Positions 1-7,629 of a stretch of DNA of 58,471 nucleotides are shown here, one piece after another. A program made the position numbers and the translations under genes. The DNA comes from Paenirhodobacter enshiensis (GTDB lineage Bacteria; Pseudomonadota; Alphaproteobacteria; Rhodobacterales; Rhodobacteraceae), in NCBI RefSeq assembly GCF_000740785.1, contig NZ_JFZB01000031.1, positions 1 to 58,471 of the forward strand, in the 5' to 3' direction. Position 1 is the stretch's first letter. Every line of letters starts with the position of its first letter. The notes beneath the pieces were generated by a model that searched no databases, was not told where the DNA came from, and saw nothing but the letters and a program-made list of their open reading frames with translations.

Positions 1-31
1 GTTTCGTCCGTTCGTACTTTGCCTTTGCCAT
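1..31 (-). CDS. tuf: Elongation factor Tu, N-terminal end only (partial)
   Basis: The reverse strand at the left edge reads ATG then ten codons giving MAKAKYERTK, the start of alphaproteobacterial EF-Tu (the GTPase that carries aminoacyl-tRNA to the ribosome). The rest lies outside the window. It follows parC on the same strand after 216 bp, which hold a plausible promoter and a GC-rich hairpin (55-70) in the leader. Ten residues are few, but this N-terminus is very characteristic; the Tyr at residue 6 where Phe is usual is a mild variant. Confidence 0.8.
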   Translation of the reverse strand, partial: MAKAKYERTK

Positions 32-87
32 TTCGCGGGCGCCTCTGGGTTCGGGGGCCGGCACCGGCCCGTGTCAATATCGCCGGC

Positions 88-116
88 TACCTATTGCTCC
101 GGGCGGAAAAAATCAA
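88..116 (-). promoter_or_regulatory. Likely tuf promoter
   Basis: On the reverse strand a TTGATT box (111-116) is followed by exactly 17 bp and TAGGTA (88-93), a reasonable sigma-70 promoter reading into tuf. A self-complementary GGGCCGG/CCGGCCC hairpin (55-70) lies between it and the tuf start. Inferred from spacing and composition only. Confidence 0.45.
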
Positions 117-247
117 GCCCAGTCCGCAGTCCCGGCGCAGATCGGACGTGGCGGCGTGGCCAATGCGCATACAGTCCGCGCCATGCCCCGCCGCCGCCCC
201 GCGGAGGGACGCCGGAGCGGAGATCGACGCCGTCCCGAAGCCGGGTT

Positions 248-2506
248 TCAGCCGGTGAAGCGGTTGTCGCGCGGGAAGCCGCGCGGCGCCATGCGCCCCG
301 CCGTCGCACGCTTTCCAAGCCATTCCGACAGGTCGGATTCGGTGCGGGTGCGTCCGGCCGGATCCTTCCAGCTCAGCCCCTCGGCGCGGGCGAAGGTGAT
401 GGCGTCGGCGAGCCCGCCGTCCTTGAACTTCTGCAACCTGACGCCCTTGCCGCGCGCCATCTCCGGCAGCTCGTCGAGGGCGAAGACCAGCATCTTGCGA
501 TTCTCGCCGACGCAGGCGACCGAATCGCCCGAGACCGGCCGGAACACCGCGGTGCGGATCCCCTCGCGCATGTTCAGCACCTGCTTGCCGGCGCGGGTCT
601 GGGCGATCAGCTCCTCGGCGGGGGCGACGAAACCGTCGCCCTCGGACGAGGCGAGCAGGTATTTCTCGCCCGGTTTCGGCACCACGACATGGGTGATCTC
701 GACCTCGTTCGGGATGTCGACCATCAGCCGCAGCGGATCGCCCATGCCGCGCCCGCCGGGCAGCGCGGCACCCAGCACCGTCCAGGCCCGCCCGTTCGAG
801 CCCATCAGCACGATACGGTCGGTGGTCTCGGCATGGAGCGCGAAGGCCGGCCCGTCGCCGTCCTTGAACTTCACCTCGGCATCGAGCGGCTGCGTGCCCT
901 TCATCGCGCGCACCCAGCCCATCTTCGACACGATGACGGTGATCGGCTCGCGCTCGATCATCGCCTCGATCGGCACCTCGACGACCTCGCCGGCCTCGGC
1001 GAAATCGGTGCGGCGCCGGCCGATGGCCGTGGCCTTGCCGAAGGCCTTGCGCACCGCGCCGAGTTCGGTCGAGATGGTCTTCCACTGCGCCTTCTCGGAG
1101 GCGAGCAGCGCCTCGAGCCCGTCGCGCTCCGTCATCAGCCCGTCGCGCTCGGCGCGCAGTTCCATTTCCTCAAGCCGGCGCAGACTGCGCAGGCGCATGT
1201 TCAGGATCGCCTCGGCCTGGGCTTCGGTCAGCCAGGCGGTGGCACCCTCGACCGGCCAGGGTTCGGCCATCAGGGCCTGCTTCGGCTCGTCCTCGTGGCG
1301 GATGATCTCGATCACCCGGTCGAGGTTGAGATAGGCGACGATGTAGCCTTCGAGGATCTCCAGCCGTTTCGCGATCTGGTCGAGCCGGTGCTGCGAGCGC
1401 CGGCACAGCACATCGCGGCGGTGGTCGAGGAAGGCGCGCAGCACCTCCTTGAGCGAGCACACCTTCGGCACCGTGCCGTCGATCAGCACGTTCATGTTCA
1501 GGCTGAACCGGACTTCGAGTTCCGAGTTGCGGAACAACATGCCCATCAGCTGCTCGGGGTCGACGGTGCGTGCGCGCGGTTCCAGAACGATGCGCACGTC
1601 ATCGGCGCTTTCGTCGCGCACGTCGGCGAGGGCGGGGACCTTCTTCGCCTCGATCAGCTCGGCCAGACGCTCGATCAGCTTGGATTTCTGCACCTGATAG
1701 GGGATCTCGGTGACGACGATCTGCCAGTTGCCGCGGCCGAGGTCTTCCTTCGTCCAGCGCGCGCGGAGCCGGAACGCGCCGCGCCCGGTGCGATAGGCGT
1801 CGAGGATATTCTCGCGCGGTTCGACGAGGATGCCGCCGGTCGGGAAATCCGGGCCGGGGATCAGATCGACAAGGGCGGTGTCGTCGATCTCGGGGGTGCG
1901 GATCATCGCCAGACACCCCTCGATCAGCTCGTCGAGGTTATGGGGCGGGATGTTCGTCGCCATGCCGACCGCGATCCCCGAGGCGCCGTTCGCCAGAAGG
2001 TTCGGGAAGGCCGCGGGCAGCACCACGGGCTCGCTGAGCGTGCCATCGTAATTCGGGCGGAAATCGACGGCATCCTCGGCCAGGCCTTCGAGCAGCGCCT
2101 CGGCCGGGGCGGCCATGCGCGCCTCGGTGTAGCGGCTGGCGGCGGGACTGTCGCCGTCGATGTTGCCGAAGTTGCCCTGACCGTCGACCAGCGGATAGCG
2201 CATCGCGAAATCCTGCGCGAGTCGCGCCATCGCGTCATAGATCGCGGCATCGCCATGCGGGTGATAGTTGCCCATCACGTCGCCCGAGATCTTGGCCGAT
2301 TTGCGGAAGCCCCCGGTCGAGCTGAGCTTCAGCTCGCGCATCGCGAAGAGGATGCGCCGGTGCACCGGCTTCAGCCCGTCGCGGGCGTCAGGCAGCGCGC
2401 GGTGCATGATCGTCGACAGCGCATAGGTCAGGTATCGGCTGCCGATGGCGCGCGCCAGCGGTTCGGAAGAGGTCGGGGGATGCTTGATGTCGTCGTGATC
2501 GCTCAT
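248..2506 (-). CDS. parC: DNA topoisomerase IV subunit A
   Basis: ParC is the DNA-cleaving subunit of topoisomerase IV, which decatenates daughter chromosomes. The 752-residue protein has the full GyrA/ParC layout: the N-terminal winged-helix and tower domains with the active-site tyrosine at residue 126 (SRYTEAR), then a C-terminal DNA-wrapping beta-pinwheel. Length fits ParC rather than the longer GyrA. The ATG at 2506 gives MSDHDDIKHP. In the quinolone-resistance-determining region (YHPHGDAAIYD, residues 81-91) Ala87 sits where E. coli ParC has Ser80, as in some intrinsically less quinolone-sensitive alphaproteobacteria; Asp91 fills the second acidic position. tuf follows on the same strand. 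Confidence 0.96.
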   Translation of the reverse strand: MSDHDDIKHPPTSSEPLARAIGSRYLTYALSTIMHRALPDARDGLKPVHRRILFAMRELKLSSTGGFRKSAKISGDVMGNYHPHGDAAIYDAMARLAQDFAMRYPLVDGQGNFGNIDGDSPAASRYTEARMAAPAEALLEGLAEDAVDFRPNYDGTLSEPVVLPAAFPNLLANGASGIAVGMATNIPPHNLDELIEGCLAMIRTPEIDDTALVDLIPGPDFPTGGILVEPRENILDAYRTGRGAFRLRARWTKEDLGRGNWQIVVTEIPYQVQKSKLIERLAELIEAKKVPALADVRDESADDVRIVLEPRARTVDPEQLMGMLFRNSELEVRFSLNMNVLIDGTVPKVCSLKEVLRAFLDHRRDVLCRRSQHRLDQIAKRLEILEGYIVAYLNLDRVIEIIRHEDEPKQALMAEPWPVEGATAWLTEAQAEAILNMRLRSLRRLEEMELRAERDGLMTERDGLEALLASEKAQWKTISTELGAVRKAFGKATAIGRRRTDFAEAGEVVEVPIEAMIEREPITVIVSKMGWVRAMKGTQPLDAEVKFKDGDGPAFALHAETTDRIVLMGSNGRAWTVLGAALPGGRGMGDPLRLMVDIPNEVEITHVVVPKPGEKYLLASSEGDGFVAPAEELIAQTRAGKQVLNMREGIRTAVFRPVSGDSVACVGENRKMLVFALDELPEMARGKGVRLQKFKDGGLADAITFARAEGLSWKDPAGRTRTESDLSEWLGKRATAGRMAPRGFPRDNRFTG

Positions 2507-2604
2507 GCGCGCGACATTACCGGCGGGGCGGCGGGGGGTCCAGAAGCAAAGCGCGCGGGCGGGCCGGGGCTTTGGACGGGGGAAGCCGCTTCGCCGAAGG
2601 AGAG

Positions 2605-2728
2605 GTGGGGTAGCTCTGCCCCGCAGAAAGTTAAGAGAGGGGGCTCTGCCCCGCAGAAAGAATAGCGAGGGGGCTCTGCCCCCTCGGGCCTTCGGCCCTC
2701 ACCCCCGGGATATTTGCGGAAAGATGAA
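2605..2728 (-). repeat. Dispersed hairpin repeat, copy A
   Basis: This spacer carries three tandem units of the CTCTGCCCC type; the last forms the perfect hairpin GAGGGGG/CCCCCTC (2667-2685). A second stem with a CTTCGG loop follows (GGGCC TTC GGCCC, 2686-2698), then the conserved tail CCCCCGGGATATTT (2702-2715). Related copies occur at 11443-11500, 27135-27255 and 37690-37732. It lies downstream of the CHMI-like gene and is probably part of its terminator region. Confidence 0.8.
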
Positions 2729-2775
2729 AGAGGGGGGGCGCTCTCGCGAGGGGAGGCAGAAAGGTTCGGGCCGGG

Positions 2776-3117
2776 TCAGGCGAGGCTTTTCTTGTAGCAA
2801 TCGGGGTTCATGTCGCGGATGTCGGTGCTGATCGCGGCGATCTTCGGGAAGGCTTCGCGCAGGGCGGCGACGAGGGCGCGCGAGAGGCCGAGTTTCATCG
2901 CGTCGCTGCGTCCGGCGAGCAGCAGCACCGTCACATGGATGAATGAGCGCCGCCCGTCGCCGAACAGGATCGCTTCGGGCTGCGTGGTGCGGAGCTTGAG
3001 ATCCTCGGGCTTGATGAAGCCGCAGCCGGCGCAGATGTCGAAGGCGAGGCGCATCGCGTGGGCGCCGTCGAAATCGGCAGGGGTTTCGGTGAAATGCTCG
3101 ATGACGACATGAGGCAT
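2776..3117 (-). CDS. 5-carboxymethyl-2-hydroxymuconate isomerase-like (CHMI family) protein
   Basis: A 113-residue protein starting MPHVVIEHFTE, matching the tautomerase-fold CHMI family, whose N-terminal proline (Pro2 after Met removal) is the catalytic base. Family members isomerise 5-carboxymethyl-2-hydroxymuconate in homoprotocatechuate breakdown, but many stand-alone homologues have unknown substrates, and no other homoprotocatechuate genes are nearby. The start at 3117 places Pro at position 2; longer upstream readings would destroy this. The gene lies 80 bp downstream of the glutamine-synthetase-like gene on the same strand, separated by a hairpin, so it may be its own unit. Family certain, substrate unknown. 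Confidence 0.82.
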   Translation of the reverse strand: MPHVVIEHFTETPADFDGAHAMRLAFDICAGCGFIKPEDLKLRTTQPEAILFGDGRRSFIHVTVLLLAGRSDAMKLGLSRALVAALREAFPKIAAISTDIRDMNPDCYKKSLA

Positions 3118-3147
3118 GGGGGAGACCTTCGTTCGGGGTGACATTGG

Positions 3148-3170
3148 CCGGACCGGGATATCCGGTCCGG
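3148..3170 (-). terminator. Hairpin between the GS-like and CHMI-like genes
   Basis: Perfect 9-bp inverted repeat CCGGACCGG / CCGGTCCGG around a 5-base loop, just downstream of the GS-like gene. There is no clear U-tract, so it could be a weak terminator or an mRNA-stabilising hairpin. Confidence 0.5.
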
Positions 3171-3197
3171 AGGCGGGTGTATCTGCAGACGGGCGGA

Positions 3198-4652
3198 TCA
3201 GAACAGGGCGAAATACTCGCGCTGTTCCCATTCGGTGACGGTCGAGAGGTAGCGCTTCCATTCGGCGCGTTTCAGGACCGACATGTAGTCGGTGAATTCG
3301 GATCCCAGCATGGCGCGAAACAGCGTGCCGGCCTCGAAAGCCTCGATCGCGGCGATCAGGCTCGGGGGCAGGGCGCGGGCCTCGGCGGTATAGGGGTTCT
3401 CGACCGGGGCCGGGGCGGCGAGACCGCGCTCGATCCCCGAGACGCCCGACAGGATCTGCGAGGCGAAGTAGAAATACGGGTTGGCGGCGGGTTCGGCGAC
3501 GCGGTTCTCGATGCGGCTGGCGCTGTCGCCGGGCACCATCAGCGCGCGGATCATCGCGCCGCGGTTGTCATGGCCCCATTCGATCCGGTCGGGGGCGAGG
3601 GCGAAGGGGCGATAGCGCTTGTAGCCGTTCACCGTGGGCGTGGTCAGCAGGCAGCTTTCGCCGGCGTGCTCCAGCAGTCCGGCGATCCAGGCGCTCGCAA
3701 GCGGCGGCAGGCTGTCGCCTTCGGTGGGCATGAACAGGTTCGCGCCCGAGGCATCGCTCAGCGACTGATGCAGATGCCAGCCGCTCGAGGCGGTGTTCTC
3801 GACATTCGGGCGGCACATGAAGGTGGCGTGCATCCCCTCGCGGGCGCAGACCTCTTTCACCATGGTGCGGAACATCATCATGTTGTCGGCATGGGCCATC
3901 GGATCGGCGGGCTCGAAGGTGAACTCGAACTGGCTCGGTCCCATCTCGACCTCGGTCGAGCGCACCGGCAGCCCGAGGGCCTGGGCATGGCGGCGCAACA
4001 GGTCCATCACCGGCTCCAGCCGGTCGTAATTGGTTTCCGAAAGATACTGATAGCCCTGATCGAGCAGGCGGGTTTCGGGCGGGCGGCCGGGCATCCCGGT
4101 CTCGGTGTGGCTCAGGCCTTCGGAGACGCGCTCGAAGACGTGGAACTCGACCTCGAGGCCGACGGTCAGGGCAAGGTCGTGGCGCGCCAGCCGTTCGATG
4201 GCGCGGCGCAGCACCGGGCGGGCGGCGAAGGGCAGCGGCTGGCCGTCGCGGGTGCAGGGGTCGCAGAAGATCCAGGCGGAATGCGGGCTCCAGGGCAGGA
4301 TGCGGAAGGTCGCGGGATCGGGCACCAGCAGCATGTCTCCCGCCCCCGCCATCGTCGCCATCGCACCCTCGGGGCGGCCGTCCCAGATCGGGAAGACGGT
4401 GCGGTTCGAGGTGTCCTTGAGCAGGAGCGAGCCCGGCACGCTCAGCCCCGAGCGGAACACCGAGGCGAGCGCCCCCGCCGTCACCGTCTTGCCGCGCAGC
4501 ACGCCATGCTGGTCGGCAAAAAGGACGCGCACCGTCTCGACGGGGCCGGAGGCGATCTCGTCCACCAGCGTCGCGGCGGCGCCCGGATCGGCGAGCAGCC
4601 CCTCGCGCGCGAGGCGGCCGGAGCGGATGGCGTCGAAGGTCGGGGAAGTCAT
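3198..4652 (-). CDS. Glutamine-synthetase-like gamma-glutamyl ligase
   Basis: A 484-residue protein of the glutamine synthetase superfamily. It has the N-terminal beta-grasp region (RVLFADQHGVLRGK) and a catalytic domain with metal and nucleotide motifs: GLEVEFHVFE, MGPSQFEF, GWHLHQSL and a late NRVAEPAANPY. It lacks the features of housekeeping GlnA and resembles the branch that gamma-glutamylates amines (PuuA, IpuC, aniline-type ligases). Downstream of ferredoxin and ferredoxin reductase genes on the same strand, it suggests an amine-degradation unit in which the amine is first capped with glutamate. SD AAAGGA precedes ATG 4652. The exact amine cannot be read from the sequence. Confidence 0.85.
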   Translation of the reverse strand: MTSPTFDAIRSGRLAREGLLADPGAAATLVDEIASGPVETVRVLFADQHGVLRGKTVTAGALASVFRSGLSVPGSLLLKDTSNRTVFPIWDGRPEGAMATMAGAGDMLLVPDPATFRILPWSPHSAWIFCDPCTRDGQPLPFAARPVLRRAIERLARHDLALTVGLEVEFHVFERVSEGLSHTETGMPGRPPETRLLDQGYQYLSETNYDRLEPVMDLLRRHAQALGLPVRSTEVEMGPSQFEFTFEPADPMAHADNMMMFRTMVKEVCAREGMHATFMCRPNVENTASSGWHLHQSLSDASGANLFMPTEGDSLPPLASAWIAGLLEHAGESCLLTTPTVNGYKRYRPFALAPDRIEWGHDNRGAMIRALMVPGDSASRIENRVAEPAANPYFYFASQILSGVSGIERGLAAPAPVENPYTAEARALPPSLIAAIEAFEAGTLFRAMLGSEFTDYMSVLKRAEWKRYLSTVTEWEQREYFALF

Positions 4653-4721
4653 GTCGGATGTCCTTTCTGGATCATGCGACAGGTCCCGCCGGGGCCTGCC
4701 AGAGGGTATGAGGGCCGGGGG

Positions 4722-5966
4722 TCAGGCGGCGTCGGCCTGCGCGTGAAGCAACGGCTGGCCCGGGTCCGCGGCGCGTGCCGGGTCGAGCGGCACGCCCGCC
4801 GCGATCAGCCGCCGTGCCGCCATGTGATCGGCCGCGGCATTGAGCGAGACGGCCGAGACCAGCCGGTGGCGCGCATCGAGATGCAGGACCGAAAACCCGG
4901 CTTCGCCCGGCGTGCCGCGCAGCAGCGCCGGGGCGTCGGGGCAGGGGAAGCCCGCCATCTGCAACCGCAGATCGTATTGATGCGACCAGAACCACGGCAC
5001 CGCCGCGAAGGGTGTCGCGGCACCGAGCAGCACCGCCGCGGCGTGGCGGCCCTGATCGGCGGCGTTCTGGATCGATTCGAGCCGCAGCGGCGCGCCGGCC
5101 CCCGGCGGGGTGAAGGCCGCGCAATCGCCGATCGCCTGGATCGCCGGATCCGAGGTGACGAGCGCCGCATCGACCGCGATCCCGCCCGCGGCGAGCGTCA
5201 GCCCGGCCGCCTGCGCGAGGCCCGTCTCGGCGGTGCAGCCGATGCCCGCGACCACCGCGTCGCAGCGGATCTCGCGGCCGTCGGCAAGGCGCAGGGCACG
5301 GGCGCGCGTCCCGTCGAGCACCGCTGCGACCGGGCCGCAGGCGAGGCGCAGGTCCACCCCCTCGGCGCGGTGGCGGGCGAGGAGGACCCCGGTCGCCACG
5401 GCGGGCAGCGCGCGGGCGAGGCAGCGCGGCGCCGCCTCGAACAGGATGACACCGGCCCCGGCCTTGCGCGCGGCGGCGGCGACTTCGAGGCCGATGAACC
5501 CGCCGCCGATCACCGCGAGCCGCTGGCCCGGGCGCAACGCCTTGCGCAGGGCGCGGGCGTCGGTCAGATCGCGCAGGACGTGGATGTTCTCGGCCGCGGC
5601 GCTCAGCCGGCGCGGCGTGGCGCCGGTGGCGAGGATCAGCCGGTCATAGCCGAGTGTCTCGCCGCTGTCGGTGTGCACACGCCTGAGGGCGCGGTCGATG
5701 GCCGTGACGCGGCAGTTCAGCTTCAGCGCGATGTCATTGGCTTCGTAGAACGGCAGCCCCTTGAGGGGCGGGGCGTCGGGGCGGTCCTCGGTCAGGAAGG
5801 CTTTCGACAGATCGGGGCGCTGGTAGGGCAGCCGGTCCTCGGCCGAGAGCAGGGTTATCGGGCCGCTCCAGCCGCCCTGACGCAGCGACTGCGCCGCCTG
5901 CACCCCGGCGTGCGAGGCACCGACGATGACCACATGGCCGGCCATTCCCGGGGCGCCGTCCATCAT
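4722..5966 (-). CDS. Ferredoxin reductase, FAD/NAD(P)H-dependent (putidaredoxin reductase type)
   Basis: The 414-residue flavoprotein passes electrons from NAD(P)H to a [2Fe-2S] ferredoxin. Near the N-terminus is an FAD Rossmann motif (VVIVGASHAGVQAA), then LILATGATPR, the NAD-binding GGGFIGLEVAAAARKAG, and a C-terminal FAD-closing AIGDCAA. This is the CamA/ThcD/RhodoRed layout. The chosen ATG at 5966 overlaps the ferredoxin stop as ATGA, which indicates translational coupling; ATG 5945 (MAGHVV) is a possible later start. With ferredoxin upstream and the GS-like ligase 69 bp downstream it forms a three-gene unit, but no P450 or Rieske oxygenase that would use the electrons is present. Confidence 0.9.
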   Translation of the reverse strand: MMDGAPGMAGHVVIVGASHAGVQAAQSLRQGGWSGPITLLSAEDRLPYQRPDLSKAFLTEDRPDAPPLKGLPFYEANDIALKLNCRVTAIDRALRRVHTDSGETLGYDRLILATGATPRRLSAAAENIHVLRDLTDARALRKALRPGQRLAVIGGGFIGLEVAAAARKAGAGVILFEAAPRCLARALPAVATGVLLARHRAEGVDLRLACGPVAAVLDGTRARALRLADGREIRCDAVVAGIGCTAETGLAQAAGLTLAAGGIAVDAALVTSDPAIQAIGDCAAFTPPGAGAPLRLESIQNAADQGRHAAAVLLGAATPFAAVPWFWSHQYDLRLQMAGFPCPDAPALLRGTPGEAGFSVLHLDARHRLVSAVSLNAAADHMAARRLIAAGVPLDPARAADPGQPLLHAQADAA

Positions 5967-6280
5967 TCGGCCGCGGGGATGTCGAAGACGGCGCCGTCCA
6001 TCGCGGCGGTCACCGCGATCTGGCACGACAGCCGGCTGCGGGGACCGCGTTCGACCTCGGTGCAATCGAGCATCGCGTCCTCGTCCGGGCCGGGCGTGCC
6101 CAACCCCTCGGGGGCGAAGACATGGCAGGTGGCGCAGGACAGGCAGCCGCCGCATTCGCCTTCGATGCCGGCGACGCCGTTCATCACCGCGGCCTCCATG
6201 ACCGACTGGCCGGGGGTGGCGGGGACGCGGGTCTCGGTGCCGGCGGCAGTGCGGAAGATCAGGGTGATGGGGTCGGGCAT
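5963..6280 (-). CDS. [2Fe-2S] ferredoxin, adrenodoxin/putidaredoxin type
   Basis: A 105-residue electron carrier. Cysteines 43, 49, 52 and 86 give the C-x5-C-x2-C ... C cluster pattern of vertebrate-type ferredoxins (GECGGCLSCATCHV); an additional Cys46 sits inside the loop. Such ferredoxins serve cytochrome P450s or Rieske oxygenases. The ATG at 6280 is preceded by a GAGGA ribosome-binding site. It is first in the ferredoxin-reductase-ligase unit and divergent from the IclR regulator at 6745, with a long shared upstream region holding an 18-bp palindrome. Confidence 0.92.
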   Translation of the reverse strand: MPDPITLIFRTAAGTETRVPATPGQSVMEAAVMNGVAGIEGECGGCLSCATCHVFAPEGLGTPGPDEDAMLDCTEVERGPRSRLSCQIAVTAAMDGAVFDIPAAE

Positions 6281-6744
6281 GGGATCCTCGGACGTCTGGA
6301 AGGGGCGGGATGCGGGGGTGGAACGGGCCCCCGGAAGGCGAGTGACGGCGCGGTGTGGCGGCCGTCGGGTTCAGAAAGACCTTGTTCCGGCTGGGGTTTG
6401 CGGACATGAAGAAGGCCGGGCCGGGGTTTGTCGGCGCGCCGCGGACACTCGGTCGGCCGCCCCCGTCATGCGCAGCGCGGAGTGCATCGGTTTCGACATG
6501 GCTATCCAACCTTTCTGCCGGAGTCGCTGTGTGCCCGGACGGGCCGTGCCCGGAGCGCGCGCCCCGTGCCGGGGATCGCGTCGTCTGAGGTCGGTCCGTT
6601 GTGCGATAATACACCAAATGGTGTATCCGAAATCGGGGTTCAAACTGAATTGCGGGTGCGCGGGGAGGACCCCGACGGAAATGATGGGTTTCGCATATAT
6701 TTTAGGCGGCACTGCGCCGAAAACGGCACGGAAGGAAAACGGGC
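6281..6744. other. Divergent control region between ferredoxin unit and IclR gene
   Basis: 464 bp without a convincing gene. It contains the 18-bp palindrome at 6609-6626 and an AT-rich stretch near 6690-6703 that could hold the IclR gene promoter. Short open frames on the reverse strand (for example an ATG near 6500) lack good composition and are not called. The length suggests a large regulatory region or decayed sequence. Confidence 0.5.
6609..6626. promoter_or_regulatory. 18-bp palindrome, candidate IclR operator
   Basis: ATACACC and GGTGTAT form perfect 7-bp arms around AAAT. It stands in an AT-rich patch inside the divergent intergenic region, 119 bp before the IclR-type start. IclR regulators bind palindromes of this size, so it is a reasonable operator for the neighbouring regulator. 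Not tested. Confidence 0.5.
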
Positions 6745-7536
6745 GTGACTGAAAACGGTCCGGGCGACAGCCGGCAGCCCGGGATTCCGGTGCGCGACAT
6801 CTCGTTGACCTTCATGAAGGGCATGACGGTGCTGCGCGCCTTCGACGAGGAGCACTCGCACCTGACGCTGGCCGAGATTTCGCGCCTGACCGGGATCGAG
6901 CGGGCGGTGGTGCGCCGGCTGGTGCTGACGCTGGTCCAGATGGGCTATGTCCGCAAGGAGGCGAACCGCTACGCGCTGACGCCGCATATTCTCGTGCTCG
7001 GAGGCTCGTTCCTGCGGGCGAACCAGTTCGGCCGGCTGGTGCAGCCGCTGATCGAGATGTGCGCGCAGGATCTGGGGTTCAGCGTCGGGCTGGCGATGGG
7101 CGACGGCACCGATGCGGTCTATGTGGCGCAGGGCTCGCAGTCGAACGCGCGCTATACCTTCGGCTTCACGGTGGGCAGCCGGCTGCCGTTGCTGACCACC
7201 TCGATCGGGCGGATGCTGCTTGCCTGGGGCGACCCGGACTGGGCGAAAGGCGTGATCGAGACCGCGCCGTTGCAACCCCACACGCCCGAGACGCTGCTGG
7301 ACCGCGCCGCCATCGCGCGCGCCGTCGCCGACAGCCGGGCGACGGGGGTGAGTATCACGCAAGGCGAGTTCGAGGCCGGTGCGACCGGGATCGCGGTGCC
7401 GGTCGGCCCGCTCGGGGCGGCGAAGGCGGCGCTCGGGTTTTCCGAGCCCGCGGCGACCGTGCCGCCCGAGGATTACGACCGCTGCATCGCCGTGCTGCGC
7501 CGCTATGCCGGCAACATCGCCGCGGTGATGAGCTGA
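6745..7536 (+). CDS. IclR-family transcriptional regulator (PcaR-like)
   Basis: A 263-residue IclR regulator. The N-terminal winged helix-turn-helix covers about residues 20-80 (LTLAEISRLTGIERAVVRRL), followed by an effector-binding domain with typical late motifs (EFEAGATGIAVPV). The PcaR/PcaU branch usually responds to small aromatic or carboxylic compounds. The start is GTG at 6745 with AAGGA ten bases upstream. It is divergent from the ferredoxin/reductase/ligase unit, which is its most likely target, and it also lies upstream of metY on the same strand. The effector is unknown. Confidence 0.9.
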   Translation: MTENGPGDSRQPGIPVRDISLTFMKGMTVLRAFDEEHSHLTLAEISRLTGIERAVVRRLVLTLVQMGYVRKEANRYALTPHILVLGGSFLRANQFGRLVQPLIEMCAQDLGFSVGLAMGDGTDAVYVAQGSQSNARYTFGFTVGSRLPLLTTSIGRMLLAWGDPDWAKGVIETAPLQPHTPETLLDRAAIARAVADSRATGVSITQGEFEAGATGIAVPVGPLGAAKAALGFSEPAATVPPEDYDRCIAVLRRYAGNIAAVMS

Positions 7537-7581
7537 GCGATTGCCGCGCGGTGCGATGCGCCGGGCGGACCGAAGATTTCG

Positions 7582-7606
7582 CCGGGGCTGCCATTTCGGG
7601 CCCCGG
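7582..7606 (+). other. Hairpin in the metY leader
   Basis: CCGGGGC and GCCCCGG form a 7-bp stem with an 11-base loop just before the GGAGAGGAGG ribosome-binding site of metY. It could be a weak terminator of the IclR gene or a leader structure. I looked for a SAM-II type motif, common before methionine genes in this group, and saw none. Confidence 0.35.
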
Positions 7607-7629
7607 CTCCGGAGAGGAGGACTGTAACA

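Noticed and set aside
71-2665. Very long plus-strand open frame of 864 codons opposite parC
   Set aside because: It mirrors parC in a GC-rich genome; composition is the usual antisense shadow and parC is unambiguous.
3138-6752. 1204-codon plus-strand frame over the GS-like, reductase and ferredoxin genes
   Set aside because: Antisense artefact of high GC; the reverse-strand genes have clear catalytic motifs and ribosome-binding sites.
7537-7629. SAM-II riboswitch before metY
   Set aside because: Expected in this group, but the consensus is not present; only a simple GC hairpin is seen.
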